From: Hespellia sp.
GTDB lineage: Bacteria > Bacillota > Clostridia > Lachnospirales > Lachnospiraceae
Assembly (NCBI GenBank): GCA_028694105.1
Contig: JAQUUC010000005.1
Span: 1-37,699, forward strand
Direction of reading: 5' to 3'
Length of the DNA stretch: 37,699 nucleotides
This document shows positions 25,488-33,395 of the stretch, in pieces (the stretch's first letter is position 1; every line of letters starts with the position of its first letter). The translations under genes were made by a program, and so were the position numbers. Under the pieces are notes generated by a model. The model searched no databases and was not told the origin of the DNA. It was given only the letters and a program-made list of their open reading frames with translations.

Positions 25488-25667
25488 TTAATCAACTGAA
25501 ATGATTTCTTTTTTGTTGTAAGATCCACATGCCTTACATACTCTATGAGGCATCATAAGTTCTCCACACTTGCTGCATTTTACAAGGTTTGGAGCGCTCA
25601 TTTTCCAGTTAGCTCTTCTTTTATCTCTTCTACCTTTAGAAGATTTATTCTTTGGACAGATTGACAT
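25488..25667 (-). CDS. rpmF: 50S ribosomal protein L32
   Basis: This 59-residue L32 was found by translating the minus strand. It begins MSICPKNKSSKGRRDKRRAN and continues with APNLVKCSKCGELMMPHRVC and KACGSYNKKEII. The zinc ribbon has two Cys-x-x-Cys pairs. The ATG at 25667 has a perfect AAGGAGG site. It has its own strong promoter (25755-25782) and terminator (25433-25465). A 24-codon open frame precedes it. Confidence 0.95.
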   Translation of the reverse strand: MSICPKNKSSKGRRDKRRANWKMSAPNLVKCSKCGELMMPHRVCKACGSYNKKEIISVD

Positions 25668-25670
25668 CGG

Positions 25671-25745
25671 TTACACCTCCTTAAAATTCTTCCGTATATC
25701 TTGAACAACTGACATAATCGTGTCAAGACTGTAATTCTTATTCAT
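25671..25745 (-). CDS. Possible 24-codon leader ORF before rpmF
   Basis: This ATG frame starts right after the predicted transcription start and runs MNKNYSLDTIMSVVQDIRKN then FKEV to a TAA lying 3 bases before the rpmF ATG. It has no good ribosome site and would be nearly leaderless. It may be chance; a small hairpin (TGACA with TGTCA) lies within it. Confidence 0.2.
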   Translation of the reverse strand: MNKNYSLDTIMSVVQDIRKNFKEV

Positions 25746-25754
25746 ACCTAAACC

Positions 25755-25782
25755 ATTATATCATGCAATTTGTGTTTGTCAA
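25755..25782 (-). promoter_or_regulatory. rpmF promoter
   Basis: On the minus strand there is a perfect -35 of TTGACA (25777-25782), a 16-base spacer and a perfect -10 of TATAAT (25755-25760), about 85 bases upstream of rpmF, as expected for a ribosomal protein gene. Confidence 0.8.
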
Positions 25783-25874
25783 CCGAATATAGCAAAATAT
25801 TTCACGGATTTTGTATTAAAAGCAATGTTTCATCCACAAATCTGGTTTTTGCAGTATCTGTCACTCACTCAAGA

Positions 25875-27068
25875 CTATTTTATCAGTGCTTCTGTCTCTC
25901 TGGCAATGGCAAGCTCTTCATTCGTAGGGATAACAATCACTGTAATCTTAGAATCCGGAGTTGAAATAACAACCTCTTCTCCTCGCTTGCTGTTAGCTTC
26001 CTCATCGATCTTAACACCTAAAAATGTTAAGTATGCACAGATCTCGCTTCTTACATCTGCACTGTTTTCACCGATGCCGGCTGTAAATACGATGTTATCC
26101 ACACCATTCATTGCAACCATATAGCTTCCGATATATTTGGCTACTCTGTAGGCAAATACATCCAGTGCGAGTCTTGCTTTCTCATTTCCTTCTGCCGCTG
26201 CATTGTCAAGATCTCTGAAATCACTTGAAAGATCTCCGGATAAACCAAATACACCGGATTTCTTATTCAATACATTCATAACGCCTTCGATATCAAGATT
26301 CTCTTTCTTCGCAATGTATTCCATGATTGCAGGATCAATGTCACCAGAACGTGTACCCATAACAACACCCTCCAGTGGTGTAAGTCCCATAGAGGTGTCA
26401 ACTGATTCTCCATTCAACACAGCACTGATGCTGGCTCCGTTACCAAGGTGACATACAATTGTCTTTGTATTCTTTACATCTTTTCCAACGAACTCAGCAG
26501 CTCTCTTCGATACGAAGCTGTGACTTGTTCCATGGAATCCGTATCTTCTTACGCCATATTTCTCATAGTAGTCATATGGAAGTCCGTACATAAATGCTTT
26601 CTTAGGCATTGTCTGATGGAACGCTGTATCAAATACGCCAACCATTGGTGTGTTAGGCATTAATTTCTGGCAGGCTGCGATACCGATTAAGTTAGCAGGA
26701 TTATGAAGTGGTGCAAGATCATTACACTCTTTCACTGCTGCGAGCATCTCATCTGTGATAACTGCAGAAGAAGCAAATTTCTCTCCGCCATGTACGACAC
26801 GGTGTCCGACAGCATCGATTTCGTCAAGACTCTTAACAACACCTGTCTTCTCATTGCTCAGAGCATCGATTACATACTGAATCGCTTCCGTATGAGTAGG
26901 CATAGCCTTCGGTCCTTTTTCCTTTTCTCCGCCAGCCGGCTGATATGTAAATTCTCCATCGATACCGATTCTCTCACATAATCCTTTTGCAAGAACAGCT
27001 TCTGTATCAGAATTGATTAACTGGAATTTCAAAGATGAACTACCGCAATTGATAACTAAAATATTCAT
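25875..27068 (-). CDS. ackA: Acetate kinase
   Basis: Acetate kinase (397 residues) makes ATP and acetate from acetyl-phosphate. It starts with [17 protein letters not shown] and shows [66 protein letters not shown] and the nucleotide block [13 protein letters not shown]. All are at their usual places. It lies 30 bases after pta with an AGAGAGG site and is probably co-transcribed with it; together they form the acetate-producing substrate-level phosphorylation route. Confidence 0.98.
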   Translation of the reverse strand: MNILVINCGSSSLKFQLINSDTEAVLAKGLCERIGIDGEFTYQPAGGEKEKGPKAMPTHTEAIQYVIDALSNEKTGVVKSLDEIDAVGHRVVHGGEKFASSAVITDEMLAAVKECNDLAPLHNPANLIGIAACQKLMPNTPMVGVFDTAFHQTMPKKAFMYGLPYDYYEKYGVRRYGFHGTSHSFVSKRAAEFVGKDVKNTKTIVCHLGNGASISAVLNGESVDTSMGLTPLEGVVMGTRSGDIDPAIMEYIAKKENLDIEGVMNVLNKKSGVFGLSGDLSSDFRDLDNAAAEGNEKARLALDVFAYRVAKYIGSYMVAMNGVDNIVFTAGIGENSADVRSEICAYLTFLGVKIDEEANSKRGEEVVISTPDSKITVIVIPTNEELAIARETEALIK

Positions 27069-27098
27069 AATATAAATACCTCTCTCTTTTATGTGAAA

Positions 27099-28094
27099 TT
27101 ACTCGGCTTGAGCCTGTACAACTGTGATTGCTACGACACCGGCGATATCCTCCGCTGAACATCCACGGGATAAATCATTTACAGGTTTTGCAATTCCCTG
27201 TGTGATTGGTCCGTATGCTTCTGCCTTTGCCAGTCTCTGTACCAGTTTATATCCGTTGTTTCCTGCATCTAAATCTGGGAAGCATAATACATTTGCATGT
27301 CCTGCAACTGTGCTGCCCGGTGCTTTTGACTCACCAATCTCTGGAACGATCGCTGCATCTGCCTGAAGTTCTCCGTCAAGCATAAGCTCAGGATGCTCTT
27401 CTTTTGCAATACGTGTAGCTTCTACAACTTTATCAACATCCGGATGCTTTGCGCTTCCTTTTGTGGAATGTGAAATCATAGCAATCTTTGGTTCAGCCTG
27501 TACCAGTGTTCTAAATGATTCTGCAGAAGTAGCTGCAATTGCTGCTAACTTCTCAGGATCCGGATTCTGCTCTAAACCTGCATCTGAGAAAATAAATGTT
27601 CCGTTCTCACCGTATTCACAATCAGGCACAACCATTACAAAGAATGCTGATACAAGCTTTGTTCCCGGTTTTGTCTTCTGAATCTGAAGGCAGGGACGAA
27701 GTGTATCTGCTGTAGAGTGACATGCTCCGGACACCATACCGTCTGCATCCCCCATCTTAACCATCATAACACCATAGTATAAGAAGTTATTCATCAGAAG
27801 ATCCGTTGCCTGCTCTTTTGTCATTCCCTTTTTCTGACGAAGTTCTACTAATTTGTCAATGTAACTCTCTGTCTTGTCACATGTAGCCGGATCAACAATC
27901 TTTGCGCCGGAAAGATCATAACCTGCGCCCATCTTTTCAACCTGTTCTACACTGCCAACCAGAATCAGCTCAGCAGTACCTTCTTTTAATACCTGCTCTG
28001 CTGCTTTGTAGGTTCTCGCATCTTCTGTCTCAGGAAGTACAATCACCTTCTTGTTTTCTTTTGCTCTTGCTTTGATTTCATCAATAAATCCCAT
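27099..28094 (-). CDS. pta: Phosphate acetyltransferase
   Basis: Phosphate acetyltransferase (331 residues, the short form without the N-terminal regulatory domains of E. coli Pta) converts acetyl-CoA and phosphate to acetyl-phosphate. Family blocks seen are IVLPETEDARTYKAAEQVL, GMVSGACHSTADTLRP, the SAFFVMVVPDCEYGENG block, ISHSTKGSAKHPDVDKV, GELQADAAIVPEIG and the end PITQGIAKPVNDLSRGCSAE. The start has an AAGGAG site. It is first in the pta-ackA operon with a promoter at 28134-28162. Confidence 0.97.
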   Translation of the reverse strand: MGFIDEIKARAKENKKVIVLPETEDARTYKAAEQVLKEGTAELILVGSVEQVEKMGAGYDLSGAKIVDPATCDKTESYIDKLVELRQKKGMTKEQATDLLMNNFLYYGVMMVKMGDADGMVSGACHSTADTLRPCLQIQKTKPGTKLVSAFFVMVVPDCEYGENGTFIFSDAGLEQNPDPEKLAAIAATSAESFRTLVQAEPKIAMISHSTKGSAKHPDVDKVVEATRIAKEEHPELMLDGELQADAAIVPEIGESKAPGSTVAGHANVLCFPDLDAGNNGYKLVQRLAKAEAYGPITQGIAKPVNDLSRGCSAEDIAGVVAITVVQAQAE

Positions 28095-28133
28095 ATCTTT
28101 AGGACTCCTTTCAAATTTTTCTCACATGTACAT

Positions 28134-28162
28134 ATTATACTCCTATTGTAAATTGTATACAA
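28134..28162 (-). promoter_or_regulatory. pta-ackA promoter
   Basis: On the minus strand there is a -35 of TTGTAT (28157-28162), a 17-base spacer and a perfect -10 of TATAAT (28134-28139), 40 bases upstream of the pta start. Confidence 0.65.
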
Positions 28163-28202
28163 GGGGCTTTCATGTGCATTTTTAAGAACAATTTGGGGAT
28201 TT

Positions 28203-28394
28203 GAGGTGGTTAAAGACATTCGATGGAGCCTGCGAAGTGTCATCGCGAACGGTGGAAAGCATGTAAGAGCTAAGTCGACAAGATGGTGTGGAATTTATGG
28301 ACATCCTGCCCCATCTTGTCGCTTATCTCTAACACGCTCCCCAATGTCCGCGATGACACTCCGCAGGCTCTCATCTAGGTTCTTCAACAACTCA
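28203..28394. repeat. Repeat unit A, copy 2: 190-base quasi-palindrome
   Basis: The two halves are complementary over most of their length. Blocks are GAGCCTGCG with CGCAGGCTC, AGTGTCATCGCG with CGCGATGACACT, and CGACAAGATGG with CCATCTTGTCG, with further pairing outside (GAG at 28203 with CTC at 28392). The first 35 bases resemble 14258-14293. No coding frame is convincing. A C-rich, locally repetitive spacer (28395-28467, with CCCCGCCCCCCCCC and three CTTGG-type repeats) joins it to unit B. Confidence 0.8.
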
Positions 28395-28467
28395 ACTGCC
28401 CCGCCCCCCCCCTATCCACTTCCACCGTAATACCCCCACTTGGCACACTTGCTTGGTACACCCGCTT

Positions 28468-28748
28468 GGTGCAAGTTGGAGTGAGTGAATTTCGGATGAG
28501 GGCTGTGGATGAGGGCATTCATTGGGGCTTTAGAGTTGTTTGAAAAATAAGAGACAATAGATTGAGGGGACTCATGTATTTCAAATACATGAGTTCAGTG
28601 ATGTCTAGAGTAAGAATCCTCAGATTCTTGCTCGTATCATCACGGTACTCAACCTATTGTCTCTTATTTTTCTAGCAACTCTTAGCGCTCAATGACAGTC
28701 CTCAAACGCAGCACTCATCCGAAATCACGTACCCCAACTCAATACACC
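28468..28748. repeat. Structured repeat B, copy 2
   Basis: This is the same layout as 14401-14684 in the same orientation. The long arms are 28468-28563 and 28652-28748, and the same three apical hairpins are kept. The inner stem ATAAGAGACAATAG pairs with CTATTGTCTCTTAT. Where the arms differ from copy 1, both arms changed to keep pairing: 28494-28505 with 28709-28720 against 14428-14439 with 14645-14656. Its right end overlaps the last codons and stop of the kinase gene. It probably acts as the terminator of that operon. Confidence 0.85.
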
Positions 28749-30136
28749 TTAATATCAAATGACTGATGAATCGCGTCTCTGGCTTCTTCTTTACTGCCAA
28801 ATTCTCCACTATGAATCATCTGGCATACAATATTACCAATCGCAGTTCCCTCGGTTGGTCCGACATGAAGCTCCTTCCCGGTCGCTTTCGCTGTCAGCTC
28901 ATTCAGGTATCCCGCATTGCCGCCGCCACCGACGATATGAAGTCTGCTATAAGTTCTTCCGGTAGACTTTTCAATGCCTTTGATCGTGCGGTCATAACAC
29001 TCAGCCAGGCTTGCATACACGACAGTCGCAATCTCTCCTAATGTCTCCGGTACCGGCTGACTGGTACGGCGGCAGTAGTCTTTGATTGCTTCAATCATAT
29101 TGTCAGGAGCCATGAAGCAGCTGTCTGTCACTTCAACTCTGGATGGGAAATCCTTCGCTTTTTCCGCTTCAGCACAAATTTCACCAAATCCATATTTATC
29201 ATCCAGATTATGGCGAACAGACTGGATCATCCACAAGCCCATGATATTTCTCAGATAACAGATTTTATCATCATATCCGCCTTCATTTGAGAAACTGTTC
29301 GTGCGGCTGAGTTCTGATGTATCAGGCTTCGTTCTCTCAACACCCAGAAGTGACCAGGTTCCAGAGCTGATAAAAAGATAATCATCATCATTCGCAGGAA
29401 CTGCCAGAATCGCAGATTCTGTATCGTGTGTGCAGGGAAGTACCACATCCATATCAAAGCCGAATTCCTCTGCCAGTTCCGGTTTTAAAGAGCCAAGATT
29501 CGTTCCCGGCTTTGTAATTGTCTGGAACATTTCTTTATTAAAGCCAAGCTTTTCAATCAATTCCATATCCCAGTCACCAGTTACAGCATTCACAAGCTGT
29601 GAAGTTGTCGCCTCTGAATATTCATTTGCTTTCTTTCCTGTTAATAGGAAATGGAAGAAATCCGGCACGAACAGCATCGTCTTCGCCTTCTCCATGTATT
29701 CCGGCTGGTTCTGCTTAACAGCCATCAGCTGGAAGATACTGTTAAACATCTGCTTCTCGATTCCGGTTCTGGCATAGAGCTCTGTCTCAGGCACAATTTT
29801 ATAAACCGCTTCGTCCATATGATCTGTACGGTTGTCACGATAGCCATACATCTCGCCCAGAACCTCATCCTTCTCATCTAAAAGGACAAAGTCAACTCCC
29901 CATGTGTCGATTCCCATGGAAGTCGGAATCTTACCGATTTCTTTACATTTCCTAATACCATCTTTAATATTTCCAAATAATTTCTCATAGTCCCAGCAGA
30001 GATGCCCATCTTTTTTAATCATACCATTCTCAAAACGATGAATTTCCTCCAGAACGATCTTTCCATCTTGTACACTTCCCAGAATATGTCTTCCGCTGGA
30101 AGCGCCAATATCAACTGCTAAATAATATTTCTGCAT
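28739..30136 (-). CDS. rhaB: FGGY carbohydrate kinase, rhamnulokinase (RhaB) type
   Basis: This sugar kinase (465 residues) of the FGGY family has the RhaB hallmarks: VDIGASSGRHILG at the N-terminus, SMGIDTWGVDFVLLD, MYGYRDNRT, the ATP-site block CTHDTESAILAVP, ISSGTWSLLGVE and HIVGGGGNAGYLN. RhaB-type kinases phosphorylate L-rhamnulose; in Clostridia similar kinases are also used for L-fuculose. The FucU gene in the same operon favours L-fuculose, but this cannot be settled from sequence. It is the last gene of the operon; its stop lies in the arm of structured repeat B. Confidence 0.88.
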   Translation of the reverse strand: MQKYYLAVDIGASSGRHILGSVQDGKIVLEEIHRFENGMIKKDGHLCWDYEKLFGNIKDGIRKCKEIGKIPTSMGIDTWGVDFVLLDEKDEVLGEMYGYRDNRTDHMDEAVYKIVPETELYARTGIEKQMFNSIFQLMAVKQNQPEYMEKAKTMLFVPDFFHFLLTGKKANEYSEATTSQLVNAVTGDWDMELIEKLGFNKEMFQTITKPGTNLGSLKPELAEEFGFDMDVVLPCTHDTESAILAVPANDDDYLFISSGTWSLLGVERTKPDTSELSRTNSFSNEGGYDDKICYLRNIMGLWMIQSVRHNLDDKYGFGEICAEAEKAKDFPSRVEVTDSCFMAPDNMIEAIKDYCRRTSQPVPETLGEIATVVYASLAECYDRTIKGIEKSTGRTYSRLHIVGGGGNAGYLNELTAKATGKELHVGPTEGTAIGNIVCQMIHSGEFGSKEEARDAIHQSFDIKVY

Positions 30137-30160
30137 TCTATGCTTCCTCCTAATACCAAA

Positions 30161-30601
30161 CTAAAAAATACCCAGTATCTTTTCATTAAATGTGTTATAG
30201 ATTGAATCATAATCTGTATAACTGATGTTACTGTTCTTGAATCGTTTTCCCCATTCATCACAAAGACTCTGGGCAATCAGATTTGCATTTTCGTTTTCCG
30301 TCAACAGAATTGCAGGAAATGTATAATAAATCATAAAGAAATTCAAATCGGCCTGCTGACGTGCCTTAATTTTCCCATTGCTGCCAGCAAACCGCTTTTC
30401 TGCTGCATCCGCGAGCAATCCTGCAATCTCTGAGCAAGCGCCTTCTTTGTTTTCCTGTCCGTCAACGTAATCTGTTATTTCAGCAAAATACATCTGGTTC
30501 TTTTCACGGAACACAGTCATATTGCTCTCATAAGAACGTTTTTTAAGTTTTTTTAGCATGCCCGGTATATTATCGAACATTGTCTCTACATGATCCAGCA
30601 T
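30161..30601 (-). CDS. Uncharacterised protein related to the first part of the 5933-6685 protein
   Basis: The function is unknown. The 146-residue, mostly helical protein has no signal peptide or membrane segment. It aligns by eye with residues 1-142 of the CFI-box protein: KKRSYESN with KKTYQNQI, a shared AAE block, QADLNFFMIYYTFPAIL with IDNNMAMVSFFVPLM, and SLCDEWGKRF with QLVQSWNEMF. It ends where the other protein's CFI box begins, so it is a tail-less version, not an obvious truncation. It sits in the sugar operon between fucU (41-base gap) and the kinase (24-base gap) with a GGAG site. Confidence 0.7.
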   Translation of the reverse strand: MLDHVETMFDNIPGMLKKLKKRSYESNMTVFREKNQMYFAEITDYVDGQENKEGACSEIAGLLADAAEKRFAGSNGKIKARQQADLNFFMIYYTFPAILLTENENANLIAQSLCDEWGKRFKNSNISYTDYDSIYNTFNEKILGIF

Positions 30602-30642
30602 ATATTTTCTCCAACTCGTTTTCTATTTTTTGTCTTTACTGC

Positions 30643-31083
30643 CTAATCTACAACAACGCCCTTTTGTAACATTACATTTGCATACAGAGCCGATTCTCCC
30701 GTTGCAATAATTGCGTAAGCTGTTTTTGCTTCCTCATAGAATTTGAAACGTTCGATATTGCCGACAGCCTCTGCACCTCTGTTGTCATATTTTGCAATAA
30801 TCTCTTTGTATGTATCCCAGATAGGGGTCTCAACATCATCTCCCGGCATTACTTCCATTAAATTCACCGGTTTCTCAACATAAGTATCGAGTGGAAATAC
30901 CTGCAGGATTGCGTCTAAGATTTCCGGTACACCATGTCCGTCACAACGGATTACAATTGCGTCACGTCCCATAGACTCCGCCGGAAAATTACCATCTGAA
31001 ATTACGATTCTGTCACTGTGTCCCATTTCTGCAAGAACCATCAATAATTCAGGAGAAATGATTTTAGGAATACCTTTTAACAT
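30643..31083 (-). CDS. fucU: L-fucose mutarotase FucU (RbsD/FucU family)
   Basis: This 146-residue protein interconverts the alpha and beta anomers of L-fucose (and related sugars) so that the next enzyme gets its preferred form. It starts MLKGIPKIISPELLMVLAEM, has the catalytic-His motif GHSDRIVISDGNFPAES, the VIRCDGHGVPEIL block, and the C-terminal active-site region FYEEAKTAYAIIATGESALY. These are FucU-like rather than RbsD-like features. It follows the binding protein gene beyond a hairpin, with a GGAGG site. Confidence 0.92.
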   Translation of the reverse strand: MLKGIPKIISPELLMVLAEMGHSDRIVISDGNFPAESMGRDAIVIRCDGHGVPEILDAILQVFPLDTYVEKPVNLMEVMPGDDVETPIWDTYKEIIAKYDNRGAEAVGNIERFKFYEEAKTAYAIIATGESALYANVMLQKGVVVD

Positions 31084-31109
31084 TTATTTGTCCTCCAATT
31101 CGTTTTTCC

Positions 31110-31140
31110 AAAAAGGGACTGGGAAATCTCCCAGTCCCTT
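31110..31140 (-). terminator. Hairpin between the binding protein gene and fucU
   Basis: A perfect 12-bp stem (31113-31124 with 31129-31140), 4-base loop and five T on the minus strand form a terminator. It probably causes partial termination, so that the binding protein is made in excess. Confidence 0.8.
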
Positions 31141-31189
31141 CTCATTTAGTTTTCAATTCAGTTTTTACTTCTTCATTTAGAATTCTAAA

Positions 31190-32290
31190 TTAGTCGTAAA
31201 GGTTAGGAGCGATGTCAGCATCATCCATGTTATCAGCATCATACCAAGCTGCATCTGTAGGCTGATCCATTTCAACATCTTCGCCATCACAAATCTTAGC
31301 AAGTGTTTCGATAGCGCCTTTACCCATCATAAGTGGAGACTGTGTAACTGATCCAAGTAATGTACCATCTTTAACAGCTGCTTTCTGAGCTGTACCTGCA
31401 TCAAATCCTGCTGCGAGGATCTTGTCGCCTAAGACGTTTAAGTTAGCATTAGCTGCAAGAACACCTTCAGCTGAAACCTGATTAGATCCAAAGATAGCGA
31501 TTGTGTCATCTTTGTTCATGATGTTAGATGCTTCTGTTGTACATAAGTCAACAGTTGTCTGTGCTGGTACAGCAACTTCGATAATGATGTCAGCGTCAGC
31601 TTCTGCTGCGTTGTTCTCTACTTTACCAACATAGTAATCATTTCCGATTACTGCTACTTTGTAGCTGTCTGCTTCTGCAAGTTCTTTGAACTTGTTGATG
31701 AATCCCATACCACGCTCAGTAATGTTAGCTGCTGTAGCATCCTGATTAACTTCACCAACTCTGACTGTTCCTTTACCAAGCTGGTCTTTTACTGCTTCGT
31801 AAAGTTTTTCTCCAGCGATTGCACCTGCACCGCCATTGTCTGTAACTACGTTAGAGTATACAGATCCTTCTGGAGCATCCGGTACTGTTGTATCGAAGCA
31901 TACTACTGGGATTTTTTTGTCTAATGCTGTCTGAAGAGAGTCAAGAACTGCACTCTGGTCACAAGCTGCGAGAGCGATTCCGTCTGGATTAGCGTTAATA
32001 GCATTGTTAAGCATATTAACCTGATCAGCGATATCAGACTCAGCATTAGGGCCTGTAGCATTGTATGTAATACCTAATTCATCTTTAGCCTGATCCATTC
32101 CCTGGATAGCTGCCTGCCAATATGTTGACTGGAAGCTCTTTACAACTACTTCGAAGTGATATCCGTCTCCACTTCCTGAATCAGCTGCTGTAGATCCTGC
32201 TGCTGCGTCGTCTTTCTTGCCACCACATCCTGCAAGTAAACTAGCCACCATGCATCCACTAAGTAATACTGCTACAATTCTCTTTTTCAT
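31190..32290 (-). CDS. Sugar ABC transporter binding lipoprotein
   Basis: This extracellular solute-binding lipoprotein (366 residues) has a signal peptide with lipobox LLAGCGG (Cys near residue 22) and a Gly/Ser/Ala-rich linker to about residue 44. The RbsB-like (PBP type 1) domain follows, with VVVKSFQSTYWQAAIQGMD, GIALAACDQSAV, VVCFDTTVPDAP, IAGEKLYEAV and the late block AGFDAGTAQKAAVKDG. It binds a monosaccharide; the operon context suggests L-fucose or L-rhamnose. It is preceded by an 83-base gap holding a stem-loop and followed by a terminator-like hairpin. Confidence 0.92.
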   Translation of the reverse strand: MKKRIVAVLLSGCMVASLLAGCGGKKDDAAAGSTAADSGSGDGYHFEVVVKSFQSTYWQAAIQGMDQAKDELGITYNATGPNAESDIADQVNMLNNAINANPDGIALAACDQSAVLDSLQTALDKKIPVVCFDTTVPDAPEGSVYSNVVTDNGGAGAIAGEKLYEAVKDQLGKGTVRVGEVNQDATAANITERGMGFINKFKELAEADSYKVAVIGNDYYVGKVENNAAEADADIIIEVAVPAQTTVDLCTTEASNIMNKDDTIAIFGSNQVSAEGVLAANANLNVLGDKILAAGFDAGTAQKAAVKDGTLLGSVTQSPLMMGKGAIETLAKICDGEDVEMDQPTDAAWYDADNMDDADIAPNLYD

Positions 32291-32322
32291 ACTTTTGTCC
32301 TCCTGACATGAAATTGTTTTTT

Positions 32323-32350
32323 ATAGTAACAGCCGTTCTCCGGCCGCTAT
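32323..32350 (-). other. Stem-loop before the binding protein gene
   Basis: AACAGCC (32328-32334) pairs, with wobble, with GGCCGCT (32342-32348), flanked by ATAG/CTAT. It lies between permease and binding protein genes and has no T-run, so it is more likely an mRNA-stabilising or processing stem than a terminator. Confidence 0.4.
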
Positions 32351-32373
32351 CTATCATTCATTTAATCGACATC

Positions 32374-33381
32374 TTACTTAATCTGTTCTCTCTTTGTCTT
32401 AATGATATCGATCAGTACAGCACCGATTAATACAAGTCCTGTAATAATTTGCTGCCAGTTCGCTGTTAAACCAACGAATGGAAGTCCTGTTTTCAAAAGA
32501 ACAATTACAAACACTCCTGCAAATGTTCCGGCAACGCTTCCAACACCACCTGACATTGATACACCACCGATGATAGCTCCACCGATTGCTTCAAGCTCAA
32601 ATCCTGCACCTGTTCCCGGCTGAACCGTAGGGACAACAGCTGCATATGAGATTGATGCTGCTCCTGCAAAAAATCCGCAGATGACATATGCTAAAATATG
32701 ATAAAATCTAACATTGACTCCTGAAAGTCTTGTTGCTTCTTTGTTACTTCCGATTGCGATTGTGTAACGACCAATTTTTGTATGGTTGAGCACAAAGGAC
32801 ATGATGACCACAATAACAATCATCCATACCAAACCAATCGGAATAATGGTACTGCCGTCCGTAAGCTTAAAGATATTACGGTACCATGCATTGTCTGCTC
32901 CTGCTGTCGGCCAGGGAATACCAAATCCTCCTACAATGACAGAGCCGATTCCTCGTGTAATCATGCAGGTACATAACGTTGCCAGAAATGGCGGTAATTC
33001 CATAATTGCAACCAAAAATCCATTCAGTACACCGATTGCCATACCAAATAAAACGCATACAAGCATTGCAATTCCGGTCGGACAGTCATGAAAACGGATT
33101 AACCATCCACCAACCAGTGCATAACATACCATTCCGGTACCAATGGAAAGGTCAACACCAGCAGTAATCAGCGGAAATGTAACACCGATTCCCATCAGAA
33201 TAATGTAGTAGGAAAAATCCAAAATTGTAATAAACGTTGTTGTCTTTCTATAACCCGGGCTGGCTGCACAAAACACTAAGAATAATGCAATTGCGACCAA
33301 AAGAACGATAAATTTCTGTCCGCCCATTTTGTTGATAAACGACTCTTTTTTTACAGTCGTTTTTACTGTGTTATCTGCCAT
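32374..33381 (-). CDS. Sugar ABC transporter permease (RbsC family), subunit 1
   Basis: This inner-membrane permease (335 residues) has about ten hydrophobic segments of the RbsC/branched-chain permease family. It has the family block GIGVTFPLITAGVDLSIGTG and LFGMAIGVLNGFLVAIMELPPFLATL. The coupling region is IAIGSNKEATRLSGVNV, with LEAIGGAIIGGVSMSGGVGS after it. It likely pairs with the permease encoded at 34939-35913. A basic N-terminus of about 25 residues precedes the first membrane segment. It lies 14 bases after the ATPase gene. Confidence 0.93.
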   Translation of the reverse strand: MADNTVKTTVKKESFINKMGGQKFIVLLVAIALFLVFCAASPGYRKTTTFITILDFSYYIILMGIGVTFPLITAGVDLSIGTGMVCYALVGGWLIRFHDCPTGIAMLVCVLFGMAIGVLNGFLVAIMELPPFLATLCTCMITRGIGSVIVGGFGIPWPTAGADNAWYRNIFKLTDGSTIIPIGLVWMIVIVVIMSFVLNHTKIGRYTIAIGSNKEATRLSGVNVRFYHILAYVICGFFAGAASISYAAVVPTVQPGTGAGFELEAIGGAIIGGVSMSGGVGSVAGTFAGVFVIVLLKTGLPFVGLTANWQQIITGLVLIGAVLIDIIKTKREQIK

Positions 33382-33395
33382 CTTAACTCTCCTCC

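Noticed and set aside
28290-28400. Minus-strand open stretch in repeat unit A (protein-like LKNLDESLRSVIADIGERV)
   Set aside because: It ends at a stop in the hairpin loop and lies wholly in self-complementary sequence; there is no start context. It is probably chance.
28381-28470. CRISPR-like or tandem repeat in the CTTGG-rich stretch
   Set aside because: Only three short, imperfect units are present next to a poly-C tract; there is no regular spacer pattern and no cas genes.
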